A stretch of DNA of 64,000 nucleotides from Pyrobaculum sp. 3827-6. Lineage in GTDB: Archaea; Thermoproteota; Thermoprotei; Thermoproteales; Thermoproteaceae. Where the stretch lies: contig NZ_JAOTQN010000001.1 of assembly GCF_025641885.1 (NCBI RefSeq), forward strand, positions 372,001 through 436,000, read 5' to 3'. The first letter of the stretch is position 1. Each line of letters begins with the position of its first letter. Made by a program: the position numbers and the translations under genes. The notes below the pieces were generated by a model that saw only the letters and a program-made list of their open reading frames with translations, ran no database searches and was not told where the DNA came from. This document shows, piece by piece, positions 24,756-32,712 of the stretch.

Positions 24756-25753
24756 GTCTCCACCCGCCGAGACTTCAGAAGACCGCCTGCCAGGATGTAC
24801 GTCGCAACTGTGCCTAACAGCGCCGCCATTGCGCCCTCGACGAAACTGCCTAGTAGAGCTAGGGACGAGAGGCCGCCCAGCACGCCCCCCGCCGCCGCCA
24901 CCCCCAGGAGCGAGATGGCCTTGTTTTCCACGAAGGACGGCTCCTCAGCCACCACCACCGCCCCGTCCCACCCAGCCACGTAGTAGTTGTAGTAGGACCC
25001 CTTGTAGAGATAGGGCACTACCCACATGGGGAGGTACGTCAAGGGGGACACCTCCAGCCTCTCAGCTGTGTAGTCCACAGTCCTGTCCTCCACAGTCGCC
25101 GAAGCCATCAACAACCCCGTCTCCTCCCTTGCCACCCTAGCCGCGTCTTCATCAACTCTGGCCAGTAGCCTGGGCACCACGGCCCTCACCGCCTTCGCCT
25201 TGGCCCTCTCAGGCGTCAGCTCGGCTGCGAGAAACGCCCCCGACACAGAGGTGGATGTGGCCACCTCGGCGAGTTGCTTCGGCTCGGGGGCTGTCTTGAA
25301 GAAGTGTGACGTCAGCTTATCCACAGAGAGGCCCCATGCCGCCCTCCTAGCCAACACCGCCACCAAGTCGGAATATGTGACGACTCCCGACACCCTCACG
25401 CGTTTAGTCTCAACGCGGGTTGTTGCCTGGCCTCTGACGTACACGGTGCGGGTGTAGGTGAGGACCACCGTGGCCTCGTAAGAGGCTCTGAGCCGGACGT
25501 CGACGAAGTAGAACGGCAGGTATACGAGGTCGGGGCTGGCGAAGTTTATCTCAGACATCCTCCTCCCCAGGTTGAAATCTCTCTTCGTTCTCTCCACAGC
25601 CCGGCGCAGGACTTCGGAACTGGAAAGCGTAGGCACAGCCAAGATCTTCGACGGGTTCCCCGCTACGAAGTTAGGCGTGCCACAGTACCTACACACCACA
25701 ACCACAGACTCCGGCGTCAAGTCGAGAGGCGCCCCGCAGTATGAGCAATTCAC
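24752..25753 (-). CDS. Zinc-ribbon membrane protein A
   Basis: The 333 residues start with a zinc ribbon (CSYCG, residues 3-7; CRYCGTPN, about 21-28), then a long soluble region with LVYLPFYFVDVRLRASYEATVV and a second YLPMWVVPYLYKGSYYNYYVAGWDG motif, and end with two membrane helices (about 278-322). The LPFYF/LPMWV and YNYYVAGWDGAVV pieces parallel the LPLYL and FWSLTYTYGGRQ pieces of protein B. Its start region overlaps the antisense upstream frame of the aminotransferase gene, which actually starts at 25879, so the promoters are divergent. Likely part of a membrane assembly with the SPFH gene cluster. Confidence 0.78.
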   Translation of the reverse strand: MNCSYCGAPLDLTPESVVVVCRYCGTPNFVAGNPSKILAVPTLSSSEVLRRAVERTKRDFNLGRRMSEINFASPDLVYLPFYFVDVRLRASYEATVVLTYTRTVYVRGQATTRVETKRVRVSGVVTYSDLVAVLARRAAWGLSVDKLTSHFFKTAPEPKQLAEVATSTSVSGAFLAAELTPERAKAKAVRAVVPRLLARVDEDAARVAREETGLLMASATVEDRTVDYTAERLEVSPLTYLPMWVVPYLYKGSYYNYYVAGWDGAVVVAEEPSFVENKAISLLGVAAAGGVLGGLSSLALLGSFVEGAMAALLGTVATYILAGGLLKSRRVET

Positions 25754-25878
25754 AGACGAGAGATGTAGCCACGTTAAAACTATATCTGCGGAGCGGCCGG
25801 GGGGCGGGCGGTCGCCGACGCGTCGCGGCGTCTGTGGCCGGGGTATTGATTTATATTGGGGTTTGGTTGGTTGCGCAA

Positions 25879-26817
25879 GTGGAGACGTTTATATGGATAC
25901 GCAAGTCCGCGGGTCGGTACGACCTCGCCAACAGCGGGGTGGCGAGGATTGAGGTGCCCCCAGCCGCCTCGGCGCCTCCTCCGGAGGAGGTAATTGCAGA
26001 GATGTACGGGATTTCCGAGAGGGAGCTGGCCCTAACCGCGGGGGCTCAGGAGGGGAACCTGCTCGCCTTCCTCGCGGTGAGGCCCGAGTACGCCGTCACG
26101 GTGGCTCCGGAGTACGAGCCCATTACGAAGCTCGCGCCGGGTCTCGGCGTCAGGCACCTACAGGTCGGAGAAGTCTGGGAGGCCCCGCTGAAGCCCGGGG
26201 GCGTTCTTATATTCTCAAACCCAAACAACCCCACCGGCCGCTTCCTCACGAAGAAGGAGCTATACGAGCTGGCCGACGAGGCGAGGAGGCGGGGGGCCTA
26301 CCTAATAGTAGACGTGATATTCTCAGACTTCGTGACAGACGACTTGAGGGGGTGGCCTCTGGAGAACGTGGTCTTCAGCCACAGCACGGACAAGTTCTAC
26401 ACCACCGACACGAGGATGGGGTGGGCCTTCGGCGACGCGGCGGTGGTGGAGAGGATAAGGTTCTTGAAGGACCTCGCCAACCCCGGCCCCAGGGACCCCG
26501 AGAGGAGGGCCGCGGCTGTCCTCCTCTCGAGGAGGGCGGAGGTCAAGCAGAGAAACCTCTCCATCATTGCCTCCAACGCCGACGCGTTGAGGCGGGCGTT
26601 CCCCGACGCCGTCTACACCCCCCACATGCCCATAGCGCTGGTCCCCACAAACTGCGACGACTACAGCCTCGCGCAGAGGCTCCTCGCCCACGGCGTCAAG
26701 ACCGTCCCCGGAAGGTTCTTCCAAGCCCCCAACGCCATACGCATAGGCCTAGGCACCGAGGAGCCCACGCGCTTCAGAGAGGCCCTCCAGATACTTACAC
26801 AGCTCTGGTGCCGGTGA
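25879..26817 (+). CDS. PLP-dependent aminotransferase, class I/II
   Basis: From the GTG at 25879 the protein has 312 residues with the fold type I markers SNPNNPTGR, VDVIFSDF and SHSTDKFYTTDTRMGW, where the lysine forms the Schiff base with pyridoxal phosphate, plus RIGLG near the C-terminus for substrate carboxylate binding. It is shorter than typical aspartate aminotransferases (about 390), mostly at the N-terminus. The frame extends upstream to 25741, but a GATTTATATTGG box at about 25846-25857 supports the shorter start. The stop overlaps the kptA start (GTGA), so the two are coupled. The amino acid substrate is not predictable. Confidence 0.85.
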   Translation: METFIWIRKSAGRYDLANSGVARIEVPPAASAPPPEEVIAEMYGISERELALTAGAQEGNLLAFLAVRPEYAVTVAPEYEPITKLAPGLGVRHLQVGEVWEAPLKPGGVLIFSNPNNPTGRFLTKKELYELADEARRRGAYLIVDVIFSDFVTDDLRGWPLENVVFSHSTDKFYTTDTRMGWAFGDAAVVERIRFLKDLANPGPRDPERRAAAVLLSRRAEVKQRNLSIIASNADALRRAFPDAVYTPHMPIALVPTNCDDYSLAQRLLAHGVKTVPGRFFQAPNAIRIGLGTEEPTRFREALQILTQLWCR

Positions 26818-27440
26818 AGCCGGTATACAAGTGCTCCCACTGCGGCCTTTATACGGAGGCGTCTACCCACTGCGGAGCACCCGCCCAGCTATTAATAGAC
26901 GGCGCCACCCGGTTGCGGGCATCTAAGCTACTTGCGCTTGTCCTGCGCCACGACCCCGCGGCTCTGGGTATTACTCTAGACCGGGGCGGCTGGGCGGATA
27001 CAACAGCCGTGCTCCGGGGCCTTGAGAAGGCCGGCGTGAGGATAGGCGCGGAGGAACTGGCGGCGATCGCCGCCCTCGACGACAAGGGGAGGTTTGAGAT
27101 AGACGGCGGACGTATAAGAGCCCGCTACGGCCACAGCATCGAGGTAGACATAGAATACCCGGTGGACACCTCGGCAAAGATCCTCTACCACGGCACCTCC
27201 CTCGACTACCTACCGTCGATTGAAGCCAACGGCGTCCTCCCGATGAGGAGGAGATACGTCCACCTAGCCGCCGATCTGGAAACGGCGTGTCTCAACGCCA
27301 GGAGGAGACCGAAGCCTGTCGTTTTAGAAATTGACGCAGACTGCGTCAGAGAGGAGGCGCCGATCTACAGGGCGACGCAGAAAATACTCCTCACCGGGTA
27401 TATCCCGGTGAGGTGTGTAAAAAAAGTGGTTATATGTTAG
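26814..27440 (+). CDS. kptA: RNA 2'-phosphotransferase with N-terminal zinc ribbon
   Basis: KptA/Tpt1 removes the 2'-phosphate left after some RNA ligation reactions, transferring it to NAD+. The 208 residues have a short Cys/His cluster (YKCSHCGLYTEASTHCG, about 5-21), then the family domain: LLALVLRHDP, GWAD, ILYHGTSLDYLPSI and YVHLAADLETA, which contain the conserved Arg-His, His-Gly-Thr and His residues of the NAD/phosphate site. The GTG start overlaps the aminotransferase stop by four bases. Archaea with intron-rich tRNAs splice without leaving a 2'-phosphate, so the real substrate may be other RNA or ADP-ribose chemistry. Confidence 0.9.
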   Translation: MKPVYKCSHCGLYTEASTHCGAPAQLLIDGATRLRASKLLALVLRHDPAALGITLDRGGWADTTAVLRGLEKAGVRIGAEELAAIAALDDKGRFEIDGGRIRARYGHSIEVDIEYPVDTSAKILYHGTSLDYLPSIEANGVLPMRRRYVHLAADLETACLNARRRPKPVVLEIDADCVREEAPIYRATQKILLTGYIPVRCVKKVVIC

Positions 27441-28343
27441 TTATTTGTCTCTCTTCCAGTTGCCGGGGCCGCCTCCGTGCGCGGTCTTGGCTGACCGCGC
27501 CTCGCTGATCAGCTCTCCAATTGAGCGTCCAGACACCAGGTCTTTGATAATGCGTTGCCTTGCGGCGATGTCCAGACCCCTCAGCTCGTGCAACAGCGCG
27601 GCTGTGTTGTTGAGCAACGCGATGCGTTCCGCCGCCCACTGTCTTGGGAAGCCCGCGATCTTCACCCTCTCGAAATGTTCAAACAACTCCCTAAGCCGGT
27701 CTCTGACCTTCTCCACCTCCGCCAGAACCTTCTCGATGTCGACTTCTGACACGTTCCCCGCCGCTATGCGTCTATATATCTTTGCCTCTTCGTGGATCAG
27801 CCACCTAGTGAGGTTAAGCCACTTGATATTCTCATCCACAGCCTCCACAGCCCGCCGCGATGCGTTGACAAGACTGAGCAAGTTTCTAACTCTCATAAGC
27901 GCGGCCAGCCCCCTATCCGTGCTGTTTAACAAACTCTGGACATCTCTAGACTCGTTAAGCAACCTATTTGCGTAGTGGATGGTTTTGTTTATGTGCTTGC
28001 CGAGCTCCTTAATGGCGGCCAGCCTGGCTTGGCGAATTTCTTGAAAAACCGCTTTCGGATCAGATAAGTTCAGCTTCCTCAACTCCCCAATGCCTATCAT
28101 AGGCCGAGGCGCGTAGCCCCAACGCCCAATAATAAACGTCTTGTTAATTTCGGATAGCAACGTCTGGCACTGGGGCAGTGTGAAGTTCGCGCCTGTGGCG
28201 TTTAGATACAGCTCGATAGCTTTACACTTCAGCCAGAGGTGGAAATCCATATTTCCAGTGGCTGAGGTGTCGGCGCCGTAGGCCAAGGAGGCGAGGAGCA
28301 CCGCCGCCACCACCGCCGGCGCTATTACTTTTCTGGAGTCCAT
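27441..28343 (-). CDS. Secreted helical protein
   Basis: From ATG 28343 the protein has 300 residues with a clear signal peptide (KVIAPAVVAAVLLASLAYGA). The mature protein is mostly alpha-helical with long heptad-like stretches (VLAEVEKVRDRLRELFEHFERV) and many N-glycosylation sequons (NAT, NFT, NKT, NES, NST, NAS, NLT, NVS, NNT). No family recognised. TCTATAAATCC lies about 25 bases upstream, which excludes the earlier in-frame starts. A surface-layer-associated or extracellular-matrix role is possible but not shown. Confidence 0.7.
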   Translation of the reverse strand: MDSRKVIAPAVVAAVLLASLAYGADTSATGNMDFHLWLKCKAIELYLNATGANFTLPQCQTLLSEINKTFIIGRWGYAPRPMIGIGELRKLNLSDPKAVFQEIRQARLAAIKELGKHINKTIHYANRLLNESRDVQSLLNSTDRGLAALMRVRNLLSLVNASRRAVEAVDENIKWLNLTRWLIHEEAKIYRRIAAGNVSEVDIEKVLAEVEKVRDRLRELFEHFERVKIAGFPRQWAAERIALLNNTAALLHELRGLDIAARQRIIKDLVSGRSIGELISEARSAKTAHGGGPGNWKRDK

Positions 28344-28427
28344 GAGCCCATGTACAAGGGGGGATTTATAGAGCCGCCTAGAAACCACGCGCGGAACTCT
28401 TAAATTCACAGGCGGAACAACGGCGAC

Positions 28428-29081
28428 ATGCTGATCCTCCTAAACCTCACGGCGCCTCCAGTCCTCCTGCTGTTCCTCCCGGCCGCCGTGGTGGGCAACT
28501 ACACACTCCCAGCCCCACCCCTCTCGGACGTAGCCGCCTTCACCCCCGGCGGCGCCCCGTTGCCCACATGGGTTGTCAACGGCACTCTATATGTACTCCA
28601 AAACGGAGACCCCGCCGTGGCTGTGTACATCCCCCGTTACGAAAACACCACAGGTATATACAAAATTACGGTGAGAAGCGGCGCAGTCGTTGTCCAGGCC
28701 CCACCCGGCGTCATGATACAAGACGTAGACAGGCAACCCACCAACGTAGTAGTTAACAAAACCGGCCTATACCTATACCTAACAGCCCCCGTCACCATTA
28801 CCTACTACTTCTTCACCATAACAAAGCCACCCACCACAACCACGCCGACTACCACCACGTCCACCCCCAGCAAAACCCCCACAGCCACGACGCCCGCCAC
28901 CGCGACGACACCCACGGCGCCCTCCACCACCCAGGTGCCCACACAGACACCCACCCCAGCCACCACCCGCCCAGCTACTCAGCAAACCCAGCCGGAGTGG
29001 CTACCTACGGCCGGGGCCGTCGCGGTGGCCGCGGCGGCCGCCGCTGGTGTAGTTGCCTACGTTTTAAAAAAAAGAAAGTAG
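28428..29081 (+). CDS. Extracellular domain with Thr/Pro stalk and C-terminal membrane helix
   Basis: The 217 residues have a signal peptide (1-22), an extracellular beta domain (about 23-130), a Thr/Pro-rich stalk (about 132-192) and a membrane helix near 195-213, ending KKRK and a TAG stop. The stop lies just after a TTTT-A8 run (29062-29073). A winged-helix domain without its own start codon continues in the -1 frame, so the two together resemble an extracellular sensor tethered to a cytoplasmic DNA-binding domain. TCTTAAATTC is about 25 bases before the ATG. Confidence 0.8.
   Translation: MLILLNLTAPPVLLLFLPAAVVGNYTLPAPPLSDVAAFTPGGAPLPTWVVNGTLYVLQNGDPAVAVYIPRYENTTGIYKITVRSGAVVVQAPPGVMIQDVDRQPTNVVVNKTGLYLYLTAPVTITYYFFTITKPPTTTTPTTTTSTPSKTPTATTPATATTPTAPSTTQVPTQTPTPATTRPATQQTQPEWLPTAGAVAVAAAAAAGVVAYVLKKRK
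29063..29074 (+). promoter_or_regulatory. Slippery A8 run, candidate -1 frameshift site
   Basis: In the frame of the membrane protein the bases read T TTA AAA AAA AGA, a heptamer of the X-XXY-YYZ type used for -1 slippage, inside eight consecutive A residues (29066-29073). Shifting back one base joins the membrane protein to the winged-helix frame. Transcriptional slippage in the A run or a genomic one-base change would have the same effect. Confidence 0.5.
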
Positions 29082-29299
29082 GTAGAGGCGACTGTGCCGA
29101 TTTAAACGAGGTAGACAAGGCGATACTGGAAGAACTAACGCGGCGTGGAGGCGGAGCTGACCGCGTGGAGCTACATGAGGCGCTGGGCATACCAAAAACA
29201 ACGCTCCACCGCCACCTTCACAAACTAGCCAGGTACGGCTACGTGCGGCTTGTACAACAAGGCGGGAGGCAGAGAGTAGAACTACTCAGAAAATGTTGA
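29069..29299 (+). CDS. Winged-helix DNA-binding domain without its own start (probable frameshift fusion part)
   Basis: About 76 residues: a basic KKKV segment, then LNEVDKAILEELTRRGGGADRVELHEALGIPKTTLHRHLHKLARYGYVRLVQQGGRQRVELL, a typical winged helix of the IclR/ArsR kind (recognition helix PKTTLHRHLHKL). There is no ATG, GTG or TTG between the A8 run and the domain. The nearest upstream start (GTG 28997) would translate the membrane helix out of frame as an Arg/Gly-rich string. It therefore probably becomes translated only through the -1 shift, yielding a fusion of about 290 residues. Confidence 0.7.
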   Translation, partial: KKKVGRGDCADLNEVDKAILEELTRRGGGADRVELHEALGIPKTTLHRHLHKLARYGYVRLVQQGGRQRVELLRKC

Positions 29300-29337
29300 A
29301 ACCAGCAAAATATTTATAGATACGACTTAATGAGAAT

Positions 29338-29628
29338 ATGGCTAAGTTTGTGGTGCTGTCGAGGCTGACGGACGAGGGAGCCAAGACCGTCTTTGAGAGG
29401 CCTGAGCGGATAAAGGAGGTGAACAAGGAGCTTGAGTCCTACGGCGTCAAGGTCTTGGAGCAGTACGTCGTGTTTGGTGACTACGACTTTCTAAACATAG
29501 TCGAGGTAGAGGATGTAAATAAATTCCTCAAAGCCATGCTGGACCTAAATAGACGCGGCACTATTAGAACCACCAGCTACCTCATAATCCCCGTAGACGA
29601 GGCCTTCGAGACGCTAAAGAAAAAATAA
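29338..29628 (+). CDS. GYD-domain protein
   Basis: A 96-residue ferredoxin-like alpha/beta protein with the GYD signature in the form FGDYDFLNIVEVED near residues 45-58 and the N-terminal VVLSRLTDEGAKTV. GYD proteins are trimeric small proteins of unknown role. A strong ATTTATAGATA box is centred about 25 bases upstream. The stop is followed by TAATAATATTTTTCC (29627-29640), a T-rich run suitable as an archaeal terminator. The following stretch up to 29863 shows no gene besides the vapB promoter. Confidence 0.88.
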   Translation: MAKFVVLSRLTDEGAKTVFERPERIKEVNKELESYGVKVLEQYVVFGDYDFLNIVEVEDVNKFLKAMLDLNRRGTIRTTSYLIIPVDEAFETLKKK

Positions 29629-29863
29629 TAATATTTTTCCCTCGTTCTACACATCCTTCACACACGCCGTTAGGTATAATACCCAAGTGGAGCTATTCCG
29701 CAGGACGTCGGGCTTGGCGCCTACCGGTAAGTAGCTGACTGCACGGCGGCTGGGGCCGTTGCGTGGGTTGGCTACTCCGGGTGTTGACTCTTTCCACTAT
29801 TCCTCTGTATACAGATGGGTATACGTAAGAGTAAACTTTTTAAGACTTTACGAGGGGGGTGGT

Positions 29864-30100
29864 GTGAGTGATGTCATATCTGTGAGAGTTAGAAAGGAGC
29901 TGAAGAAGGCGCTGGAGGATCTGGGTATTGACTACGCAGAGGAGGTCCGGCGTTATCTAGAGGAGCTGGTGGCTAGGGAGAGGAGGAGAAGAGCTTTGGA
30001 GAGGGCCCGCCAGCTACGGAAAACTCTGGAGAGGGAGGCCGGCGTCTTGCCCACCGCGGCTGAGCTGATTAGGGAGGATCGGGATGCGGATAGTCGCTGA
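29864..30100 (+). CDS. vapB: VapB-type antitoxin (ribbon-helix-helix-like)
   Basis: A 78-residue protein from the GTG at 29864: a short N-terminal strand (VISVRVRKELKKALEDLGIDYAEEVRRYLEELV) as in ribbon-helix-helix antitoxins, then a charged helix and an acidic tail. The frame extends upstream to 29759, but CTTTTTAAGAC at about 29837-29847 sets a leaderless start at 29864. It overlaps the toxin gene by 17 bases. It likely binds its own promoter and neutralises the PIN toxin. Confidence 0.8.
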   Translation: MSDVISVRVRKELKKALEDLGIDYAEEVRRYLEELVARERRRRALERARQLRKTLEREAGVLPTAAELIREDRDADSR

Positions 30101-30482
30101 CGCCTCTGCTATTGTAGCTCTGTACTTGCCGGAGAAGCTGAGCGAAGAGGTGGAGAAGGCCCTAGCCGGGGCCCACTCAGTCTCCTCGCTTGACTTAGCG
30201 GCGTACGAGATCCTCAACGTTGTGTGGAAACACGCCAGGCGGGGCCTCATAAGCCGAGAGGCGGCCCTCGAAATCGCGGGGGAGGTGCTTCAGCTATTTA
30301 AAACCTTGGAGGTGCACAGCTATAGGGAGGTCCTCCCCGACGCCCTAGAAATTGCCCTGGAAAAGGGAGTCACGGTGTACGACTCGTCGTACGTAGCCCT
30401 AGCTAAAAAACTAGGCGCAACCCTCCTTACGCTCGACAGACAGATTGCACAAGCCTTCCCCCAGATTGTTTACAAGCTGTAG
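30084..30482 (+). CDS. vapC: VapC-type PIN-domain toxin
   Basis: A PIN domain of 132 residues: Asp6 (VADASAI), Glu43 (AYEILN), Asp99 (VYDSSYV) and Asp117 (TLDRQ) make up the acidic metal site. The gene overlaps its antitoxin. It is intact in contrast to the decayed vapC at 36895-37272. After its stop, 30483-30630 contains an open frame in another phase without a convincing start. Confidence 0.9.
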   Translation: MRIVADASAIVALYLPEKLSEEVEKALAGAHSVSSLDLAAYEILNVVWKHARRGLISREAALEIAGEVLQLFKTLEVHSYREVLPDALEIALEKGVTVYDSSYVALAKKLGATLLTLDRQIAQAFPQIVYKL

Positions 30483-30652
30483 AACTGGACACGCCGCCAG
30501 CGCCAAGCACAGTTAAGGCAGAGGTTGCTGTGTCAATCCTCAGCTACTCATCGGGTACGAACAGGTACACACACGCCTCGGCTCCCGTCGCCGGGCTGGC
30601 GACGGCAAGGATGCTAAAGACGCTGAAGTAGCTAATAAACCCCCGCAGGTGT

Positions 30653-31222
30653 GTGGAGACGATATGCCTCCCACGCGCCTCCTCCACCGCTACCCAGCCT
30701 GCAACTCCGCTACCGGCGCCGCAAGTCGTCTCGGGGCCGCCTCCCGTAGATGACGGATCTTCGCATCTGCTGAGACCCTACGGCGTAGCCATAAGAGCAC
30801 TCCTTCGGAAAACCCCGCGTACGGCGAAGGAGGCTGAAGACGTATTTAGAGAGGTGTTGCCGAGCCACGATCCTGGACAGGTTATGGACATAATCGCCCA
30901 AGTCGGCATCGTAGCCGCCGCGCCAAGCGGGGTACTCGCCTACACAGAACTAGCCGCGGAGGTTGCCAGGTGCCTGGAGTACGTCGGCGACGAGTTGCTA
31001 GCCGCCATCCCCATAGCGCACTGCGCCGCCAAGAAACAAGATCCACCCCAACAAGCCACGCTGTGCCGCGCCCTATCACAAGGCGAAGTTCCACCACGCT
31101 ACACAGAGCTCGTGGAGAAGGCTCTTGAAACCTACCTAAAAAACGCCCCGCCCCGGTGCATACCATACGCCGCCGACATACCCAAAATAACCTCTCTGCT
31201 GAGAGGCAAGCCTCAATCTTAG
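30653..31222 (+). CDS. Hypothetical protein, helical
   Basis: The 189-residue frame begins at a GTG with CTAATAAAC about 16 bases upstream. The first 35 residues are low-complexity (Pro/Ala/Thr/Ser); the rest is helical (LRPYGVAIRALLRKTPRTAKEAEDVFREVLPS; ELVEKALETYLKNA) with several cysteines. I recognise no domain. Codon usage looks normal, but the region either side (30483-30652 and 31223-31602) contains what look like gene remnants, so this may itself be a shortened gene. Confidence 0.45.
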   Translation: METICLPRASSTATQPATPLPAPQVVSGPPPVDDGSSHLLRPYGVAIRALLRKTPRTAKEAEDVFREVLPSHDPGQVMDIIAQVGIVAAAPSGVLAYTELAAEVARCLEYVGDELLAAIPIAHCAAKKQDPPQQATLCRALSQGEVPPRYTELVEKALETYLKNAPPRCIPYAADIPKITSLLRGKPQS

Positions 31223-31602
31223 GTCATTAACTCCTTGACCACCAGCAACCCAGGCCAGCAAGCCGCAGACAAGCGGCGGCCGATGCGGCGACAAGACCTT
31301 ATTTTTATCCCATGGCTTTGAATCAACCTCTTTGCTACTCCTACTTGAACAGTGTACTCTACGCCCAGTGTATGCAGAGCCGCGGCTCCTACAGATAAAT
31401 CCCGGAAGACTTCAGTCCACCCGCCCCACATAGAGGCCCTAGGCGCCTTCGAAATCTCAAATATGCCTACTGCCTAATGCCAACTCTGTAATACCGACGT
31501 TGATAGCCATATCTAACACTACGGGCGGCGCCCATATCACATAGAAACAGAAAAGTCTTTAGTAAACGTCCAGAATCCCCGGCGCTATACGCCGCGGGGT
31601 TG
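31223..31602. other. Gap with a possible gene remnant
   Basis: On the minus strand an open stretch (31219-31431, extendable to about 31467) reads FEISKAPRASMWGGWTEVF and similar protein-like sequence, but it has no promoter, is bounded by stops and matches no family I know. I treat it as a possible relic. Nothing else was seen apart from the 3' flank of the cytochrome bd operon. Confidence 0.3.
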
Positions 31603-32712
31603 CTATTCGGTTAGCAACCTCTTCACCACCGCGTAGTAGAAGGCGACGGTGAAGAGTGCGGTGAAGAACAGCGTGGAGGCGAGCGCCGTGTAGAGAACGG
31701 CGGGGGGCATTTGGATAAGCGGAGTTATCAGCTGGTCGACGGGGATGCCCGAGTCCCCGGTGACGAACATGTAGGGGTACCGCGCCCCGTCGTTGACGTA
31801 CTCCATAAGCACCAAGACGGCCTCTGCTAACAAGCCGGCCCCCACCGCCGCCCACCGGACAACTCTACCCCGCCTAGCCTGGAGGAAGCCATACGTAGCC
31901 ACAGCGCCGAGAGCTCCAGAAAGCGCAACCGCCGTGTAGAACACTGGGTAGAACATGGCTGTGGGCGGGCTGTAGCCTAGGAGAGGCCCACCCACATTCG
32001 CTGCTACGTAGGGGACGTACTTGCCCAGCGCCGATAGGTAGTACACCCCAGCCGCCGCCTGCGGCGCCAGGAGGCCAAGCCCCACCCCCAGCGTCAGCCT
32101 CACCCCGTATAGATCGGGGTTTCGCCGAGACGCGAGAACAGCGGCAAGCACAAAAGCCCCCACGTCCACCGCCCCCACCACCGTGTGGAGCACAAGCGGG
32201 AGGTACACCGGGTTGTTGAAGAGCTCCGGCTGGCCGCCACCGCCCTCTAGAAACTGGGGGTAGTTCAGCTCTGCGAATAGGTATCTAAAGCCTATGGGAA
32301 CCAGCAGTACAGACGCGACGAGGGGGATACCCAAGGCGCTGTGGGCCCTCGGGTTTATCTTGCCCCAGAGATGCCAATAAGCCGCGATTAGGGGGATGCT
32401 TAAGACGATCCCCACCAGCGCAACGGCGACTGGGTAGAAGTCCACCTTCATAAATATCGCCGTCATGGAGGGAAACGCCGACGCCATGTACACCGTCAAA
32501 ATCGTTGCCCAGACGCCGCCGAAGAGATCCGTCGCCACCATCACTCTAAACATATCCCGGGCCAGCTCCCCAAGCGCCTCGTCTCCCCGTCTATAGGCCA
32601 GGTACCGCACGTACGCAGAGAGCACAGCCGCGCCTATAATCACGTTGACAAATACCAAATGCATCTCCAGGAAGAAGCCGAGCAAAAGGAAGGCGAGGAG
32701 CCCGCTATCCAT
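31603..32712 (-). CDS. Cytochrome bd-type oxidase subunit CydA' (archaeal second subunit)
   Basis: A 369-residue membrane protein with about nine hydrophobic segments. It is related to CydA rather than to CydB: the N-terminal helix has a histidine at the heme-ligand-like place (FFLEMHLVFVNVIIG) and a second His lies in LPLVLHTVVGAVDVG, but the quinol-loop GRQPW motif is missing. Archaea often pair such a CydA' with CydA in place of CydB. It overlaps cydA by eight bases in the same operon. Whether the complex reduces O2 or has another role cannot be decided here. Confidence 0.82.
   Translation of the reverse strand: MDSGLLAFLLLGFFLEMHLVFVNVIIGAAVLSAYVRYLAYRRGDEALGELARDMFRVMVATDLFGGVWATILTVYMASAFPSMTAIFMKVDFYPVAVALVGIVLSIPLIAAYWHLWGKINPRAHSALGIPLVASVLLVPIGFRYLFAELNYPQFLEGGGGQPELFNNPVYLPLVLHTVVGAVDVGAFVLAAVLASRRNPDLYGVRLTLGVGLGLLAPQAAAGVYYLSALGKYVPYVAANVGGPLLGYSPPTAMFYPVFYTAVALSGALGAVATYGFLQARRGRVVRWAAVGAGLLAEAVLVLMEYVNDGARYPYMFVTGDSGIPVDQLITPLIQMPPAVLYTALASTLFFTALFTVAFYYAVVKRLLTE

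Noticed and set aside
26352-26813. Long upstream extension of the kptA frame.
   Set aside because: It is the out-of-frame reading of the aminotransferase gene; the GTGA overlap at 26814 explains the true kptA start.
30483-30630. Open frame after vapC reading AEVAVSILSYSSGTNRY and ending in TAG.
   Set aside because: No start with promoter or ribosome-binding site; it may be a relic but cannot be supported as a gene.
31219-31467. Minus-strand protein-like stretch downstream of the cytochrome bd operon.
   Set aside because: Bounded by stops, no promoter, no family match; noted only as a possible relic within the gap entry.
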